From positions 1 to 32,869 of the forward strand of contig JAQGID010000134.1 in NCBI GenBank assembly GCA_028291405.1: 32,869 nt of DNA, given 5' to 3'. Position numbers and translations under genes: made by a program. Positions 16,765 through 26,068 of the stretch are shown one piece after another. Positions within the stretch are counted from its first letter, which is position 1. Every line of letters starts with the position of its first letter. The notes beneath the pieces are model-generated. The model made no database searches. It was not told the DNA's origin and saw nothing but the letters and a program-made list of their open reading frames with translations. The stretch comes from Rhodospirillales bacterium (lineage in GTDB: Bacteria > Pseudomonadota > Alphaproteobacteria > ATCC43930 > CGMCC-115725).

Positions 16765-18906
16765 ATGGCTGACGCAGCGATGGACAAGGGTGCGGTTCGC
16801 AGGATTCTCGATAGCGCCAAGGCGGCCGGGCGAAGCTCGCTGACGGCGCCCGAAGGCAAGGAGATCTGTGACGCCTACGGCATCGCCGTGCCGCAGGAAG
16901 CGGTCGCGAGATCAGCCAGCGAGGCGGCGTCGCTCGCGACGAAGATGGGCTTCCCGGTTGTCCTCAAAATCGTTTCGCCCGACATCCTGCACAAGACCGA
17001 GGCCGGCGGCGTGCTCGTCGGACTCGCCAGCGACGACGAGGTCGCGCAGGGCTACGCGACGATCCTGGCGAATGCCAAAAAGTACAAGGCGGATGCCAAG
17101 ATCGACGGCGTCCAGGTGCAGCAGATGCTGAACGGCGGCCAGGAGGTCATCGTCGGCGCCGTCACCGACGGCAGCTTCGGCAAGCTCATCGCCTTCGGCA
17201 TGGGCGGCGTTCTCGTCGAGGTGCTGAAGGACATCACCTTCCGCCTCGCGCCGGCGACCAAGGACGACGCTCTCTCGATGCTCGACGGCATTCAGGCGGC
17301 CGAGATGCTGAAGGGCGTGCGCGGCAGCGAGCCGGTCAGCCGCGACGCCTTGGCGAATCTCATCGTCCGTGTCTCGCAGCTGATCAGCGATTTTCCCGAG
17401 ATCTCCGAGATGGATCTCAACCCGGTCTTCGCGACGGCGAAGGGCGCGGTCGCCGCCGACGTCCGCATCGTCATGGATTTCAACCCGGCGCCGCAGCGCC
17501 ATCGGCCGAGCCAGGAAGAGATCCTCGCGTCGATGAATCGCATCATGCGTCCCGATGCGGTGGCGGTGATCGGCGCTTCGGCCGAGGACGGCAAGATCGG
17601 CAACTCGGTAATGAAGAACCTGATCAACGGCGGCTACCAGGGCAAGATCTATCCGATCCATCCCAAGGCCGAGGAGATCATGGGCCTCAAAGCCTATAAA
17701 TCGGTCAAGGACGTGATCGGCGAGATCGACGTCGCGGTCTTCGCGATCCCCGCCAAGTTCGTCGCCGCCGCGCTGATCGAGTGTGGCGAGAAGAAGATTC
17801 CCGGCGCCGTGCTGATCCCATCGGGCTTCGCCGAGACCGGCAACGTCGAGGGCCAGGACGAGATCCAGGCGATCGGCCGCAAGTACAACGTCCGGCTGAT
17901 GGGGCCGAACATTTACGGCTTCTACTACACTTGGAAGAATCTCTGCGCGACCTTCTGCACCGCCTATGACGTGCGCGGTCACGCGGCGCTCTCCTCGCAA
18001 TCGGGTGGCATCGGCATGGCGATCATCGGCTTCTCGCGCTCGGCCAAGATGGGCGTCTCGGCTATCGTCGGGCTCGGCAACAAATCGGATCTCGACGAGG
18101 ACGATCTCCTGACCTTCTTCGAGCAGGACGAGAACACCCATATCATCGCCCAGCATTGCGAGGATCTGAAGGACGGTCGTTCCTTCGCCGAGATCGCCAA
18201 GCGCGTCACGAAGAAAAAGCCGGTCGTCATGCTCAAGGCCGGCCGCACCTCGGCCGGCGCCAGGGCGGCGAGCTCGCACACCGGCGCCCTCGCCGGCAAC
18301 GACAAGATCTACGAGGACGTGCTGAAGCAGTGCGGCGTCATTCGCGCCCGCAGCTTGCGCGACATGCTCGATTTCGCGCGCGGCATACCCAAGCTGCCGA
18401 CGCCGAAGGGCGAGAATGTCGTCATCATCACCGGCGCGGGCGGCTCCGGGGTGCTGCTATCGGATGCCTGCGTCGACAACGACGTCCGGCTGATGGCGAT
18501 GCCGCCCGATCTCGACGCCGCCTTCCGCAAGTTCATCCCGCCGTTCGGCGCCGCCGGTAACCCGGTCGACATCACCGGCGGCGAGCCGCCGGCGACCTAC
18601 AAGAACACGGTGAAGCTTGGACTCGAGGACGAGCGTATCCATTCTCTCATTCTCGGCTACTGGCACACGATCGTGACGCCGCCGATGGTCTTCGCGCATC
18701 TCATCGTCGACGTCGTCGAGGAGATGAAGGCCAAGGGTATCCATAAGCCTATCGTCGCCTCGCTCGCCGGCGACGTTCAGGTCGAGGAGGCCGCGGAGTT
18801 CCTTTACGACCACGGCATCCCGTCCTATGCATATTCGACGGAGATCCCGGTCGCGGTGCTGGGAGCGAAATACAAATGGGCGCGCGGCGCCGGCCTATTG
18901 GGGTAG
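16765..18906 (+). CDS. NDP-forming acyl-CoA synthetase family protein
   Basis: 713-residue fused acyl-CoA synthetase of the ADP-forming acetyl-CoA synthetase superfamily. An ATP-grasp domain is N-terminal (about 1-235, with VVLKIVSPDILHKTEAGGV and SEMDLNPVF). A CoA-binding Rossmann domain follows (about 255-360, RPDAVAVIGASAEDGKIGNS), then succinyl-CoA synthetase-like domains (about 365-700). The phospho-His loop is SSHTGALAGN with His505; SSQSGGIGMAI is another family signature. Domain order is permuted relative to the common CoA-binding-first proteins. The substrate is not readable. In this cluster it could charge oxalate, formate or a 2-hydroxyacid with CoA, priming the Frc cycle. It lies 35 bases before fdhB. 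Confidence 0.85.
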   Translation: MADAAMDKGAVRRILDSAKAAGRSSLTAPEGKEICDAYGIAVPQEAVARSASEAASLATKMGFPVVLKIVSPDILHKTEAGGVLVGLASDDEVAQGYATILANAKKYKADAKIDGVQVQQMLNGGQEVIVGAVTDGSFGKLIAFGMGGVLVEVLKDITFRLAPATKDDALSMLDGIQAAEMLKGVRGSEPVSRDALANLIVRVSQLISDFPEISEMDLNPVFATAKGAVAADVRIVMDFNPAPQRHRPSQEEILASMNRIMRPDAVAVIGASAEDGKIGNSVMKNLINGGYQGKIYPIHPKAEEIMGLKAYKSVKDVIGEIDVAVFAIPAKFVAAALIECGEKKIPGAVLIPSGFAETGNVEGQDEIQAIGRKYNVRLMGPNIYGFYYTWKNLCATFCTAYDVRGHAALSSQSGGIGMAIIGFSRSAKMGVSAIVGLGNKSDLDEDDLLTFFEQDENTHIIAQHCEDLKDGRSFAEIAKRVTKKKPVVMLKAGRTSAGARAASSHTGALAGNDKIYEDVLKQCGVIRARSLRDMLDFARGIPKLPTPKGENVVIITGAGGSGVLLSDACVDNDVRLMAMPPDLDAAFRKFIPPFGAAGNPVDITGGEPPATYKNTVKLGLEDERIHSLILGYWHTIVTPPMVFAHLIVDVVEEMKAKGIHKPIVASLAGDVQVEEAAEFLYDHGIPSYAYSTEIPVAVLGAKYKWARGAGLLG

Positions 18907-18941
18907 GCCGCGCCGGGACGCTGGATCCGAACGGAGCCACG

Positions 18942-20690
18942 ATGACGGTACATGACGGCGCGACGGCTGATCCGCACAAGGCAATCCATCCCGGCGCCGG
19001 GCGGCGTCGCGGCCGCAACATGCCGAAGGGAAGACAGGTCGATCTCGGGGCACTCTTCGAGGTCCGCGCCTTGCTCGGGACGCGATCGCGCCAGCGCGAT
19101 CTGCTGATCGAGCATCTGCATCTGATCCAGGACGAGTACGGCCATCTCTCGGCGGCGCATCTCGCGGCGCTCGCCGAGGAGATGAACCTCTCGCTCGTCG
19201 AGGTCTTCGAGGTCGCCTCGTTCTACGCGCATTTCGATATCGTCCTCGACGGCGAGACGCCGCCCCCGCCATTGACGGTTCGCGTCTGCGACAGCCTGAC
19301 CTGCGCCCTGAGCGGCGCGCAGGCGCTTCTCGACGCGCTACCTGCCCGGCTCGGCTCCGGCGTCCGCGTCGTCCGCGCGCCATGCATGGGCGGCTGCCAC
19401 AACGCGCCGGTCACGGCAATCGGCCACGCTCTGCACGAGCACGCCACGATCGACAGCGTCGTCGCCGCCGCCACCGCCGGCGAGACGCATCCGCATGTCC
19501 CCGACACTATCGACTTCGCAGCCTATCGCGCCGCCGGCGGCTACCGCGTGCTGGAGGACTGCCTCGCCGGCAAGCGCGACGTCGAGAGCATGCTCAAGCT
19601 GCTGGAGGATTCGCAGCTCCGCGGCCTCGGCGGCGCCGGCTTTCCGACCGGGCGGAAATGGCGCCTCGTCGGAGCGCAGCCGGCGCCTCGGTTGATGGCG
19701 GTCAATGCCGACGAGGGCGAGCCCGGCACCTTCAAGGACCGCTACTACCTCGAGAACGATCCGCATCGTTTCCTCGAAGGCATGCTGATCGGTGCCTGGG
19801 CCGTCGGCGTCACCGAGATCTACATCTACCTGCGCGACGAATACCCGCAATGCCGCGAGCTCCTCGAGCAGGAGATCGCCAAGGTCGAGGCCGCTGGTCT
19901 GACGCGCGGGCTGCCGATCCACATGCGGCGCGGGGCCGGCGCCTATATCTGCGGCGAGGAATCCGCCATGCTCGAGAGCATTGAGGGCAAGCGCGGCCTG
20001 CCGCGCCACAAGCCGCCCTATCCGGCGGAGGTCGGTCTGTTTGGTCGGCCGACGCTGATCAACAACGTCGAGACGCTGTTCTGGATCCGCGACATCGTCG
20101 AGCAGGGGCCCGCGGTCTTCGCCAAGGACGGGCGGCATGGCCGCAAGGGAATGCGCAGCTTCTCGGTCTCGGGCCGCGTCAAGTCGCCCGGGGTCAAGCT
20201 GGCGCCGGCCGGCATCACCGCCAACGAGCTGATCGCGGAATATTGCGGCGGCATGCTTGATGGCCACGTCTTCAAGGCCTATCTGCCAGGGGGCGCCTCG
20301 GGTGGCGTGCTGCCGGCCAGCATGGCCGACGTGCCGCTGGATTTCGGCACGCTCGAGCCGCTCGGTTGCCTGATCGGCTCGGCGGCCGTCGTCATCCTCT
20401 CGGACAAAGACAGCATGCGCGAGGTCGCGCTAAACCTGCTGCGCTTCTTCGAGGACGAGAGCTGCGGTCAGTGCACGCCCTGCCGTGCCGGCACCGAGAA
20501 GGCGGTCAAGCTGATGGAGCGGCAGCGCTGGGACGAGGGGTTGCTCGACGATCTGACGCGGGTGATGATGGATGCGTCGATCTGCGGCCTCGGCCAGGCC
20601 GCGATGAACCCGGTACGCTCGGTGCTGACGCATTTCCGCGAGGAGCTCGGCCTGGGCGAGCGGCCGGCTAGCGATAGGAATGGGACATGA
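18942..20690 (+). CDS. NAD-dependent formate dehydrogenase, fused NuoE-NuoF-like beta subunit
   Basis: 582-residue diaphorase subunit passing electrons from the formate dehydrogenase alpha subunit to NAD. The N-terminal third is NuoE-like with a 2Fe-2S site (C116, C121, C148, C152, in CDSLTC and CMGGC). The rest is NuoF-like: FMN-binding LGGAGFPTGRKW, NAD-binding NADEGEPGTFKDRYYLEND, GAGAYICGEESAMLES and a 4Fe-4S site in SCGQCTPCRAGT plus a later ICGLGQ cysteine. The fused form and the PKGRQVDLGALFE start resemble Fdh1B of Methylorubrum. ATG 18942 has GGAG 5 bases upstream; an in-frame ATG at 18876 lies within the preceding gene. Its stop overlaps the alpha subunit start by 4 bases. Confidence 0.93.
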   Translation: MTVHDGATADPHKAIHPGAGRRRGRNMPKGRQVDLGALFEVRALLGTRSRQRDLLIEHLHLIQDEYGHLSAAHLAALAEEMNLSLVEVFEVASFYAHFDIVLDGETPPPPLTVRVCDSLTCALSGAQALLDALPARLGSGVRVVRAPCMGGCHNAPVTAIGHALHEHATIDSVVAAATAGETHPHVPDTIDFAAYRAAGGYRVLEDCLAGKRDVESMLKLLEDSQLRGLGGAGFPTGRKWRLVGAQPAPRLMAVNADEGEPGTFKDRYYLENDPHRFLEGMLIGAWAVGVTEIYIYLRDEYPQCRELLEQEIAKVEAAGLTRGLPIHMRRGAGAYICGEESAMLESIEGKRGLPRHKPPYPAEVGLFGRPTLINNVETLFWIRDIVEQGPAVFAKDGRHGRKGMRSFSVSGRVKSPGVKLAPAGITANELIAEYCGGMLDGHVFKAYLPGGASGGVLPASMADVPLDFGTLEPLGCLIGSAAVVILSDKDSMREVALNLLRFFEDESCGQCTPCRAGTEKAVKLMERQRWDEGLLDDLTRVMMDASICGLGQAAMNPVRSVLTHFREELGLGERPASDRNGT

Positions 20691-23449
20691 GCGAGCCGAT
20701 CAAGTTCCTGCTCGACGGCACCGAGGTCGAGGCGTTGCCGGGCGAGAGCATCTGGCAGGTTGCAAACCGGCTCGGCACCGAGATTCCGCATCTCTGCTAC
20801 AGCACGGCCAAGGGGTATCGCGCGGACGGCAATTGTCGCGCCTGCATGGTCGAGGTCGAGGGCGAGCGCGTCCTTGCCGCCTCGTGCATCCGCAAGCCGA
20901 CACCAGGAATGAAGGTCAAGAGCGCCAGCGAGCGTGCCGTCGCCTCCCGCAAGCTGGTCTTCGAGCTGCTCGTCGCCGATCAACCCGATCGCGCGATCGC
21001 GCACGACCCCGATTCGAGCTTCTGGCGCTGGGCCGACCGCGTCGAGGTCGGCGACAGCCGCTTCCCGCACGATGCGCGGCCCGTCCCCGATCGGTCGCAC
21101 CCTGCGATGGCGGTGCACCTCGACGCCTGCATCCAATGCAATCTGTGTGTCCGTGCCTGCCGCGAGGTCCAGGTCAACGACGTGATCGGCATGGCGGCGC
21201 GCGGCCATCACGAGAAGATCGTCTTCGACTTCGACGATCCGATGGGCGACAGCACCTGCGTCGCCTGCGGCGAATGCGTCCAGGCCTGCCCGACCGGCGC
21301 GCTGATGCCGGCGACGCAGGTCGATGCCGACGGCGTGTTCATGAACGCGCCCGATCGCAAGGTCGACAGCGTCTGCCCCTATTGCGGCGTCGGCTGCCAG
21401 CTTACCTACGAGATCAAGGATGACCGCCTCATCGCGGTCGAGGGCCGCGACGGGCCCGCGAACCAGGGGCGGCTCTGCGTCAAGGGCCGCTTCGGCTTCG
21501 ACTACGTCAACCATCCGGAGCGGCTGACCGTGCCGCTGATCCGCAAGGCGGGCGTACCGAAGGATGATGTCGCGATCGACCCGGCCAATCCGCTGACGCA
21601 TTTCCGCGAGGCGACGTGGGAAGAGGCGCTGCAGGTCGCCGCCGGCGGACTGAAGCGAATCCGCGACCGTGACGGCGGCAAGGCGCTCGCCGGCTTCGGC
21701 TCAGCCAAGGGCTCGAACGAGGAGGCCTATCTCTTCCAGAAGCTTGTGCGCATCGGCTTCGGCACGAACAACGTCGACCATTGCACCCGGCTCTGCCACG
21801 CCTCGTCCGTGGCGGCGCTGATGGAAGGGATCGGCTCGGCGGCGGTGACGGCGCCCTTCATGTCGGCGAAGGATGCCGATGTCATCATCGTGATCGGCGC
21901 CAATCCGACGCAGAACCATCCGGTCGCCGCGACTTTCTTCAAGAACGCGGCGAAGCGCGGCGCCAAGCTGATCGTCATGGATCCGCGCGGCCAGGCCCTG
22001 TCGCGTTATGCGACGCACATGCTGCAGTTCAAGCCGGGGCGCGACGTCGCGATGCTGAACGCGATGCTCAACACGATCATCGAGGAAGGCCTTTACGACA
22101 AGCAATATGTCCAGGCCCATGCCGACGAGTTCGAGGGGCTGAAAGCGCATATCGTCGACTACACGCCTGAGGCGATGGCCGACATCTGCGGCATCGACGC
22201 GTCGACGTTGCGCGAGGTGGCGCGGCTCTATGCCCGTGCCGAGGGCGCCATCATCTTCTGGGGCATGGGCATCTCGCAGCATGTCCACGGCACCGATAAC
22301 GCCCGCTGCCTGATCGCCTTGGCGATCGTCACCGGCCAGGTCGGGCGGCCGGGCACCGGGCTGCATCCGCTGCGCGGCCAGAACAACGTCCAGGGCGCAT
22401 CGGACGCAGGGCTGATCCCGATGTTCTTCCCCGACTACCGCAGCGTCGAGGACCCGGAATTTCACAAGTTCTACGAGGAGCTGTGGGGCGGCACGATCCC
22501 GCCGAAGCGCGGCCTGACCGTCGTCGAGATCATGGACGCGGTCCACGAGGACGTCATCAAGGGCATGTACATCATGGGCGAGAACCCGGCAATGTCGGAT
22601 CCCGACGTCAGCCACGCCAGGGCTGCCCTCGCCAAGCTCGAGCATCTCGTCGTCCAGGACATCTTCCTGACCGAGACGGCGCGCTACGCCGACGTCGTCC
22701 TGCCGGCCTCGGCCTGGCCGGAGAAGGACGGCACGGTGACGAACACCAACCGGCAGGTGCAGATGGGCCGCAAGGCGCTGCCGATGCCGGGCAATGCCCG
22801 CGAGGATTGGGTGGTGATCCAGGAGATCGCCCAGCGTCTCGGCCTTAACTGGAACTACAGCCATCCCAGCGAGATCTTCGCCGAGATGACCGAGGCGATG
22901 CCGTCTCTCGCCAACATCACATGGGACCGCCTCGAGCGCGAGAGCTCGGTCACATATCCCTGCGCCGCGCCCGACCAGCCCGGCGACGACATCGTCTTCG
23001 GCGACGGCTTCCCGACCGAGAACGGCCGCGCCAAGCTGGTCCCGGCTGCGATCATCAACCCAGCCGAGGAGCCGGACGACGCTTATCCGATGGTGCTCTC
23101 CACCGGCCGCCAGCTCGAGCATTGGCATACCGGCGCGATGACCCGGCGCTCGTTCGTGCTCGACGATCTCGAGCCCGAGGCGGTCGCCTCGCTCGCGCCG
23201 TCGGACATCCGCAGCATGGGCATCGCCCCCGGCGCGATGGTCCGCGTCGCGACGCGGCGCGGCGAGATCGAGCTGAAGGCGCGCTCCGACAGCGCCGTGC
23301 CGCCGGGCATGATCTTCATCCCGTTCTGCTATGCCGAGGCGGCGGCCAACATCCTGACTAACCCGCAGCTCGATCCCTTCGGCAAGATCCCGGAGTTCAA
23401 GTATTGTGCTGCCAAGGTCGAGCCCGTGATCGCCGATGGAGCGGAGTAG
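20687..23449 (+). CDS. NAD-dependent formate dehydrogenase alpha subunit (Mo/W-bis-MGD)
   Basis: 920-residue catalytic subunit oxidising formate to CO2. Domains in order: a ferredoxin-like 2Fe-2S domain (C37, C50, C53, C67), a region with two 4Fe-4S motifs (DACIQCNLCVRAC and CVACGECVQACP), a proximal 4Fe-4S site beginning SVCPYCGVGCQL with the last Cys in GRLCVKGRFG, then the molybdopterin oxidoreductase body and a C-terminal dinucleotide-binding domain (STGRQLEHWHTGAMTRR). Cys370 in DHCTRLCHASSV occupies the Sec/Cys metal-ligand position, followed by the catalytic His, so this is a cysteine-type enzyme. Mo or W cannot be told apart. No fdhD or small delta subunit is nearby. The GntR gene starts on the base after its stop. 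Confidence 0.95.
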   Translation: MSEPIKFLLDGTEVEALPGESIWQVANRLGTEIPHLCYSTAKGYRADGNCRACMVEVEGERVLAASCIRKPTPGMKVKSASERAVASRKLVFELLVADQPDRAIAHDPDSSFWRWADRVEVGDSRFPHDARPVPDRSHPAMAVHLDACIQCNLCVRACREVQVNDVIGMAARGHHEKIVFDFDDPMGDSTCVACGECVQACPTGALMPATQVDADGVFMNAPDRKVDSVCPYCGVGCQLTYEIKDDRLIAVEGRDGPANQGRLCVKGRFGFDYVNHPERLTVPLIRKAGVPKDDVAIDPANPLTHFREATWEEALQVAAGGLKRIRDRDGGKALAGFGSAKGSNEEAYLFQKLVRIGFGTNNVDHCTRLCHASSVAALMEGIGSAAVTAPFMSAKDADVIIVIGANPTQNHPVAATFFKNAAKRGAKLIVMDPRGQALSRYATHMLQFKPGRDVAMLNAMLNTIIEEGLYDKQYVQAHADEFEGLKAHIVDYTPEAMADICGIDASTLREVARLYARAEGAIIFWGMGISQHVHGTDNARCLIALAIVTGQVGRPGTGLHPLRGQNNVQGASDAGLIPMFFPDYRSVEDPEFHKFYEELWGGTIPPKRGLTVVEIMDAVHEDVIKGMYIMGENPAMSDPDVSHARAALAKLEHLVVQDIFLTETARYADVVLPASAWPEKDGTVTNTNRQVQMGRKALPMPGNAREDWVVIQEIAQRLGLNWNYSHPSEIFAEMTEAMPSLANITWDRLERESSVTYPCAAPDQPGDDIVFGDGFPTENGRAKLVPAAIINPAEEPDDAYPMVLSTGRQLEHWHTGAMTRRSFVLDDLEPEAVASLAPSDIRSMGIAPGAMVRVATRRGEIELKARSDSAVPPGMIFIPFCYAEAAANILTNPQLDPFGKIPEFKYCAAKVEPVIADGAE

Positions 23450-24184
23450 ATGTCAGGCGCGACCGTCAAAATTCGGGAGCTGCCGCCGTTGAACGATGCC
23501 ATGCCGCCCCTCGTCGTCCAGCCGCTCGAGCCCTCGCTCAGCTTTCGCGACCGCGCCTATGCTGCACTGAAGCAGGCGATCATGGACGCCGACATCTACG
23601 GGCAGAAGCGCGAGATCCGCCTCGACGAGCGCCAGCTGTCGGCGGCGCTCGGCGTCTCGCGCACGCCGGTGCGCGAGGCGATGACGCTGCTGGAGCAGGA
23701 GGGTTTCCTGCGCTCGGAGCCGCGCCGGGGCGTCTTCATCATCCGCAAGACCAAGCGTGAGATCCTCGAGATGATTGAGGTCTCGGCGGGGCTCGAGAGC
23801 ATGGCGGCGCGGCTCGCGGCGACCCGCGCGACGCCCGAAGAGATCGCCAATCTGCGCCGCATGTTCGACGATTTCGTCAACGAAAACCCGGAAGAGCACA
23901 TCGACGAATATTCCGATGCGAATCTGGAGTTCCACCAGGCGATCGTGCGGATGGGCCGCTCAGAGCTGATCGCGCGGATGATCGACAATCTCTTCGTGCA
24001 TGTCCGCGCCATCCGCCGCGTCACGATCGGCCAGGCGCATCGCGCCGAGCGCTCGATCGTCGATCACATGAACATCATCGAGGCGCTCGCCGCGGGCGAC
24101 GCCGACCGCGCCGGGCAGCTCGTGCTCGACCACGCGCTGGGCCTCGCCGCCCATGTCGAGGAGCACTGCACCTTCCTGGAGTGA
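23450..24184 (+). CDS. GntR-family regulator, FCD subfamily
   Basis: 244-residue transcription factor. The winged helix-turn-helix occupies about residues 28-95, with RLDERQLSAALGVSRTPVRE and the wing segment GFLRSEPRRGVFI. The C-terminal all-helical FCD ligand domain carries the expected metal-binding acidic and His residues in DANLEFHQAIV, VDHMNIIEAL and DHALGLAAHVEEH. Such proteins sense small organic acids or acyl-CoAs. It follows fdhA with no gap, so it is made with the enzymes it probably controls; the paired TGGTATAC elements before oxlT and the ThDP gene are the likely targets. The inducer might be oxalate, oxalyl-CoA or formate, which is inference. Confidence 0.92.
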   Translation: MSGATVKIRELPPLNDAMPPLVVQPLEPSLSFRDRAYAALKQAIMDADIYGQKREIRLDERQLSAALGVSRTPVREAMTLLEQEGFLRSEPRRGVFIIRKTKREILEMIEVSAGLESMAARLAATRATPEEIANLRRMFDDFVNENPEEHIDEYSDANLEFHQAIVRMGRSELIARMIDNLFVHVRAIRRVTIGQAHRAERSIVDHMNIIEALAAGDADRAGQLVLDHALGLAAHVEEHCTFLE

Positions 24185-24187
24185 GCG

Positions 24188-24928
24188 ATGCGGCGACCTC
24201 GTGTTGTCTTCGCCAGTGCCGTGCTCTTCATGCTTGCGGCGCAGGCGGGGACGGCGAGGGAGGTCGATCTCCAGCTGGTCCTCGCGGTCGATGCGTCGGG
24301 CAGCGTCGACAACGACCGCTTCGAGCTCCAGAAGCGTGGTTACTCCGCCGCCTTCCGCAATCCGCGCGTGCTGCAGGCGATCCGCGCCGGCCCGTCGCAG
24401 GCGATTGCCGTCACCATGACGCAATGGACCGGGCCGACGCTGCACGCCCAGGTCGTCGACTGGACGATGATCGGCGATCCTGCGTCGGCTGCCGCGTTCG
24501 CCGCCGCGATCGACGCCGCGCCGCGCGCCCTCTTCGGCGGCGGCACCTCGATCAGCGGCGCAATCGACAATGCCACGCTCCTGCTGGCGAAGAGCCCGTT
24601 CCCGGCGACGCGGCGGGTCATCGACATCTCCGGCGACGGCTCGAACAATCGCGGCCGACCGGTGGGCGCGGCGCGCGACGCGGCGCTGCGCGAGGGCGTC
24701 GCGATCAACGGCCTGCCGATCCTGACGATCGAGCCGGATCTCGACGTCTACTACGAAGCCAACGTCATCGGTGGGCCGGGCGCCTTCGTCATCGCCGCTG
24801 CCGGCTACGACGATTTCGCCGCGGCGATCCTCAACAAGCTCGTCGCCGAGATTGCCGGCATTGCGCCGTCGCCGCGATTGCGCCGCCTGGCAAAGGCTTG
24901 CGATAATCGCGATTGCGGGTTGCAATGA
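24188..24928 (+). CDS. DUF1194 exported protein with VWA-like fold
   Basis: 246-residue protein of the DUF1194 family. A signal peptide is visible (basic MRRPR, hydrophobic VVFASAVLFMLAA, AQAGTA cleavage region). The mature N-terminus VDLQLVLAVDASGSVDNDRF contains a D-x-S-x-S MIDAS-type motif, with a further Thr in GGGTSISGAI and Asp in DISGDGSNN completing a von Willebrand A-like metal site. Function is unknown; a periplasmic or extracellular binding role is likely. It begins 3 bases after the GntR stop and could ride on the same transcript, although nothing links it to oxalate use. Confidence 0.85.
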   Translation: MRRPRVVFASAVLFMLAAQAGTAREVDLQLVLAVDASGSVDNDRFELQKRGYSAAFRNPRVLQAIRAGPSQAIAVTMTQWTGPTLHAQVVDWTMIGDPASAAAFAAAIDAAPRALFGGGTSISGAIDNATLLLAKSPFPATRRVIDISGDGSNNRGRPVGAARDAALREGVAINGLPILTIEPDLDVYYEANVIGGPGAFVIAAAGYDDFAAAILNKLVAEIAGIAPSPRLRRLAKACDNRDCGLQ

Positions 24929-24946
24929 TCCGTTAGGGAGATCGTC

Positions 24947-26068
24947 ATGACGGGACGCCTCGGCCCACCCTTCCGCGCCGACCACGTCGGCAGCCTGCTT
25001 CGCCCCGAGACGGTGCGGCGCGCCCGAGGCGACCGGAAATCCGGCACCATCACGCAGGCGGAGCTTCGGGCGATCGAGGATGCAGCGATCCGCGAGGTGG
25101 TCCGCCGTCAGGAGGCAATCGGCCTACGGCTCGTCACCGATGGCGAAATCCGCCGGGAATCCTGGCACATGGATTTCTACGAGCAGATTGGTGGCGTCGT
25201 GCAGACCGGCGGCAAGGGCGTCGTGCCGTTCCGCAACGAGGGTGGCGAGGTGCCGTTCGAGGTCGACGGCGTGCGCATTACCGCGCCGCTGACGCTCAAG
25301 AAGACCATCTTCGGGGAGGATTTCGCATTCCTGAAATCGGTCGCGCATGCGACGCCCAAGCTGACGATCCCGGCGCCGAGCGTCCTCCATCGCCGCGGTG
25401 GCCCCGCGCTGGTCGACCCCGAGGTCTATCCCGACATCGAGCAGGTCTGGCACGATCTTACCGCGGTCTATGCCGATGAGGTCGCCGCGCTCGGCGCGCT
25501 CGGCTGTAGCTACCTGCAGCTCGACGATACGAGTTTTGCAACGCTCTGCGACCCGGCGCATCGCGCCGCGATGAAGCAGCTCGGCGCCGACGGCAGCCGC
25601 ATCCACGAGACCTATATTCGCCTGTTCAACGAGAGCCTCGCGAAGAAGCCCGCGACGATGGCGGTCTGCACCCATACCTGCCGCGGCAACTTCCGCTCGG
25701 CGTGGTTCGCCGAGGGCGGTTACGACTACATCGCCGAGGCGCTGTTCAACGAGCTGAAGGTTGATGGGTTCTTCCTCGAATACGACGACGAGCGCTCCGG
25801 CGGCTTCGAGCCGCTGCGCTTCGTCCCCAAGGGGAAGATGGTGGTGCTCGGCCTTGTCACGACGAAGCGGCGCGCGCTCGAGGCCAAGGACGAGCTCAAG
25901 CGGCGCATCAAGGAGGCGGCGCGCTATGTGCCGCTCGACCAGATTTGCCTGTCGCCGCAATGCGGCTTCTCCTCGACCGTGGCGGGAAACGACATTTCGG
26001 AGGAGGAGCAATTCGCCAAGCTGCGCCTCGTCGTCGAGACGGCGCGCGAAATCTGGGGCGAGGCGTGA
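24947..26068 (+). CDS. MetE C-domain-like (cobalamin-independent methionine synthase II) protein
   Basis: 373-residue single-domain relative of the MetE catalytic C-terminal half, like the YxjG/YxjH group often annotated as 5-methyltetrahydropteroyltriglutamate-homocysteine methyltransferase. The signature RADHVGSLLRP is at the N-terminus. Candidate zinc ligands are His243 and Cys245 in CTHTCRGNF and Cys339 in LSPQCGF; YLQLDDTSF is the conserved acidic block in the middle. The methyl donor and acceptor for this group are mostly untested, so methionine synthesis is not assured. GGGAG precedes the ATG. Its stop overlaps the AhpD-like gene start (GTGA). A truncated copy of its first 19 codons lies at 11684. 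Confidence 0.85.
   Translation: MTGRLGPPFRADHVGSLLRPETVRRARGDRKSGTITQAELRAIEDAAIREVVRRQEAIGLRLVTDGEIRRESWHMDFYEQIGGVVQTGGKGVVPFRNEGGEVPFEVDGVRITAPLTLKKTIFGEDFAFLKSVAHATPKLTIPAPSVLHRRGGPALVDPEVYPDIEQVWHDLTAVYADEVAALGALGCSYLQLDDTSFATLCDPAHRAAMKQLGADGSRIHETYIRLFNESLAKKPATMAVCTHTCRGNFRSAWFAEGGYDYIAEALFNELKVDGFFLEYDDERSGGFEPLRFVPKGKMVVLGLVTTKRRALEAKDELKRRIKEAARYVPLDQICLSPQCGFSSTVAGNDISEEEQFAKLRLVVETAREIWGEA

Noticed and set aside
21701-23128. Leftward open frame opposite the formate dehydrogenase alpha subunit
   Set aside because: Shadow of a gene with full cofactor motifs; its own translation has no recognisable domain.
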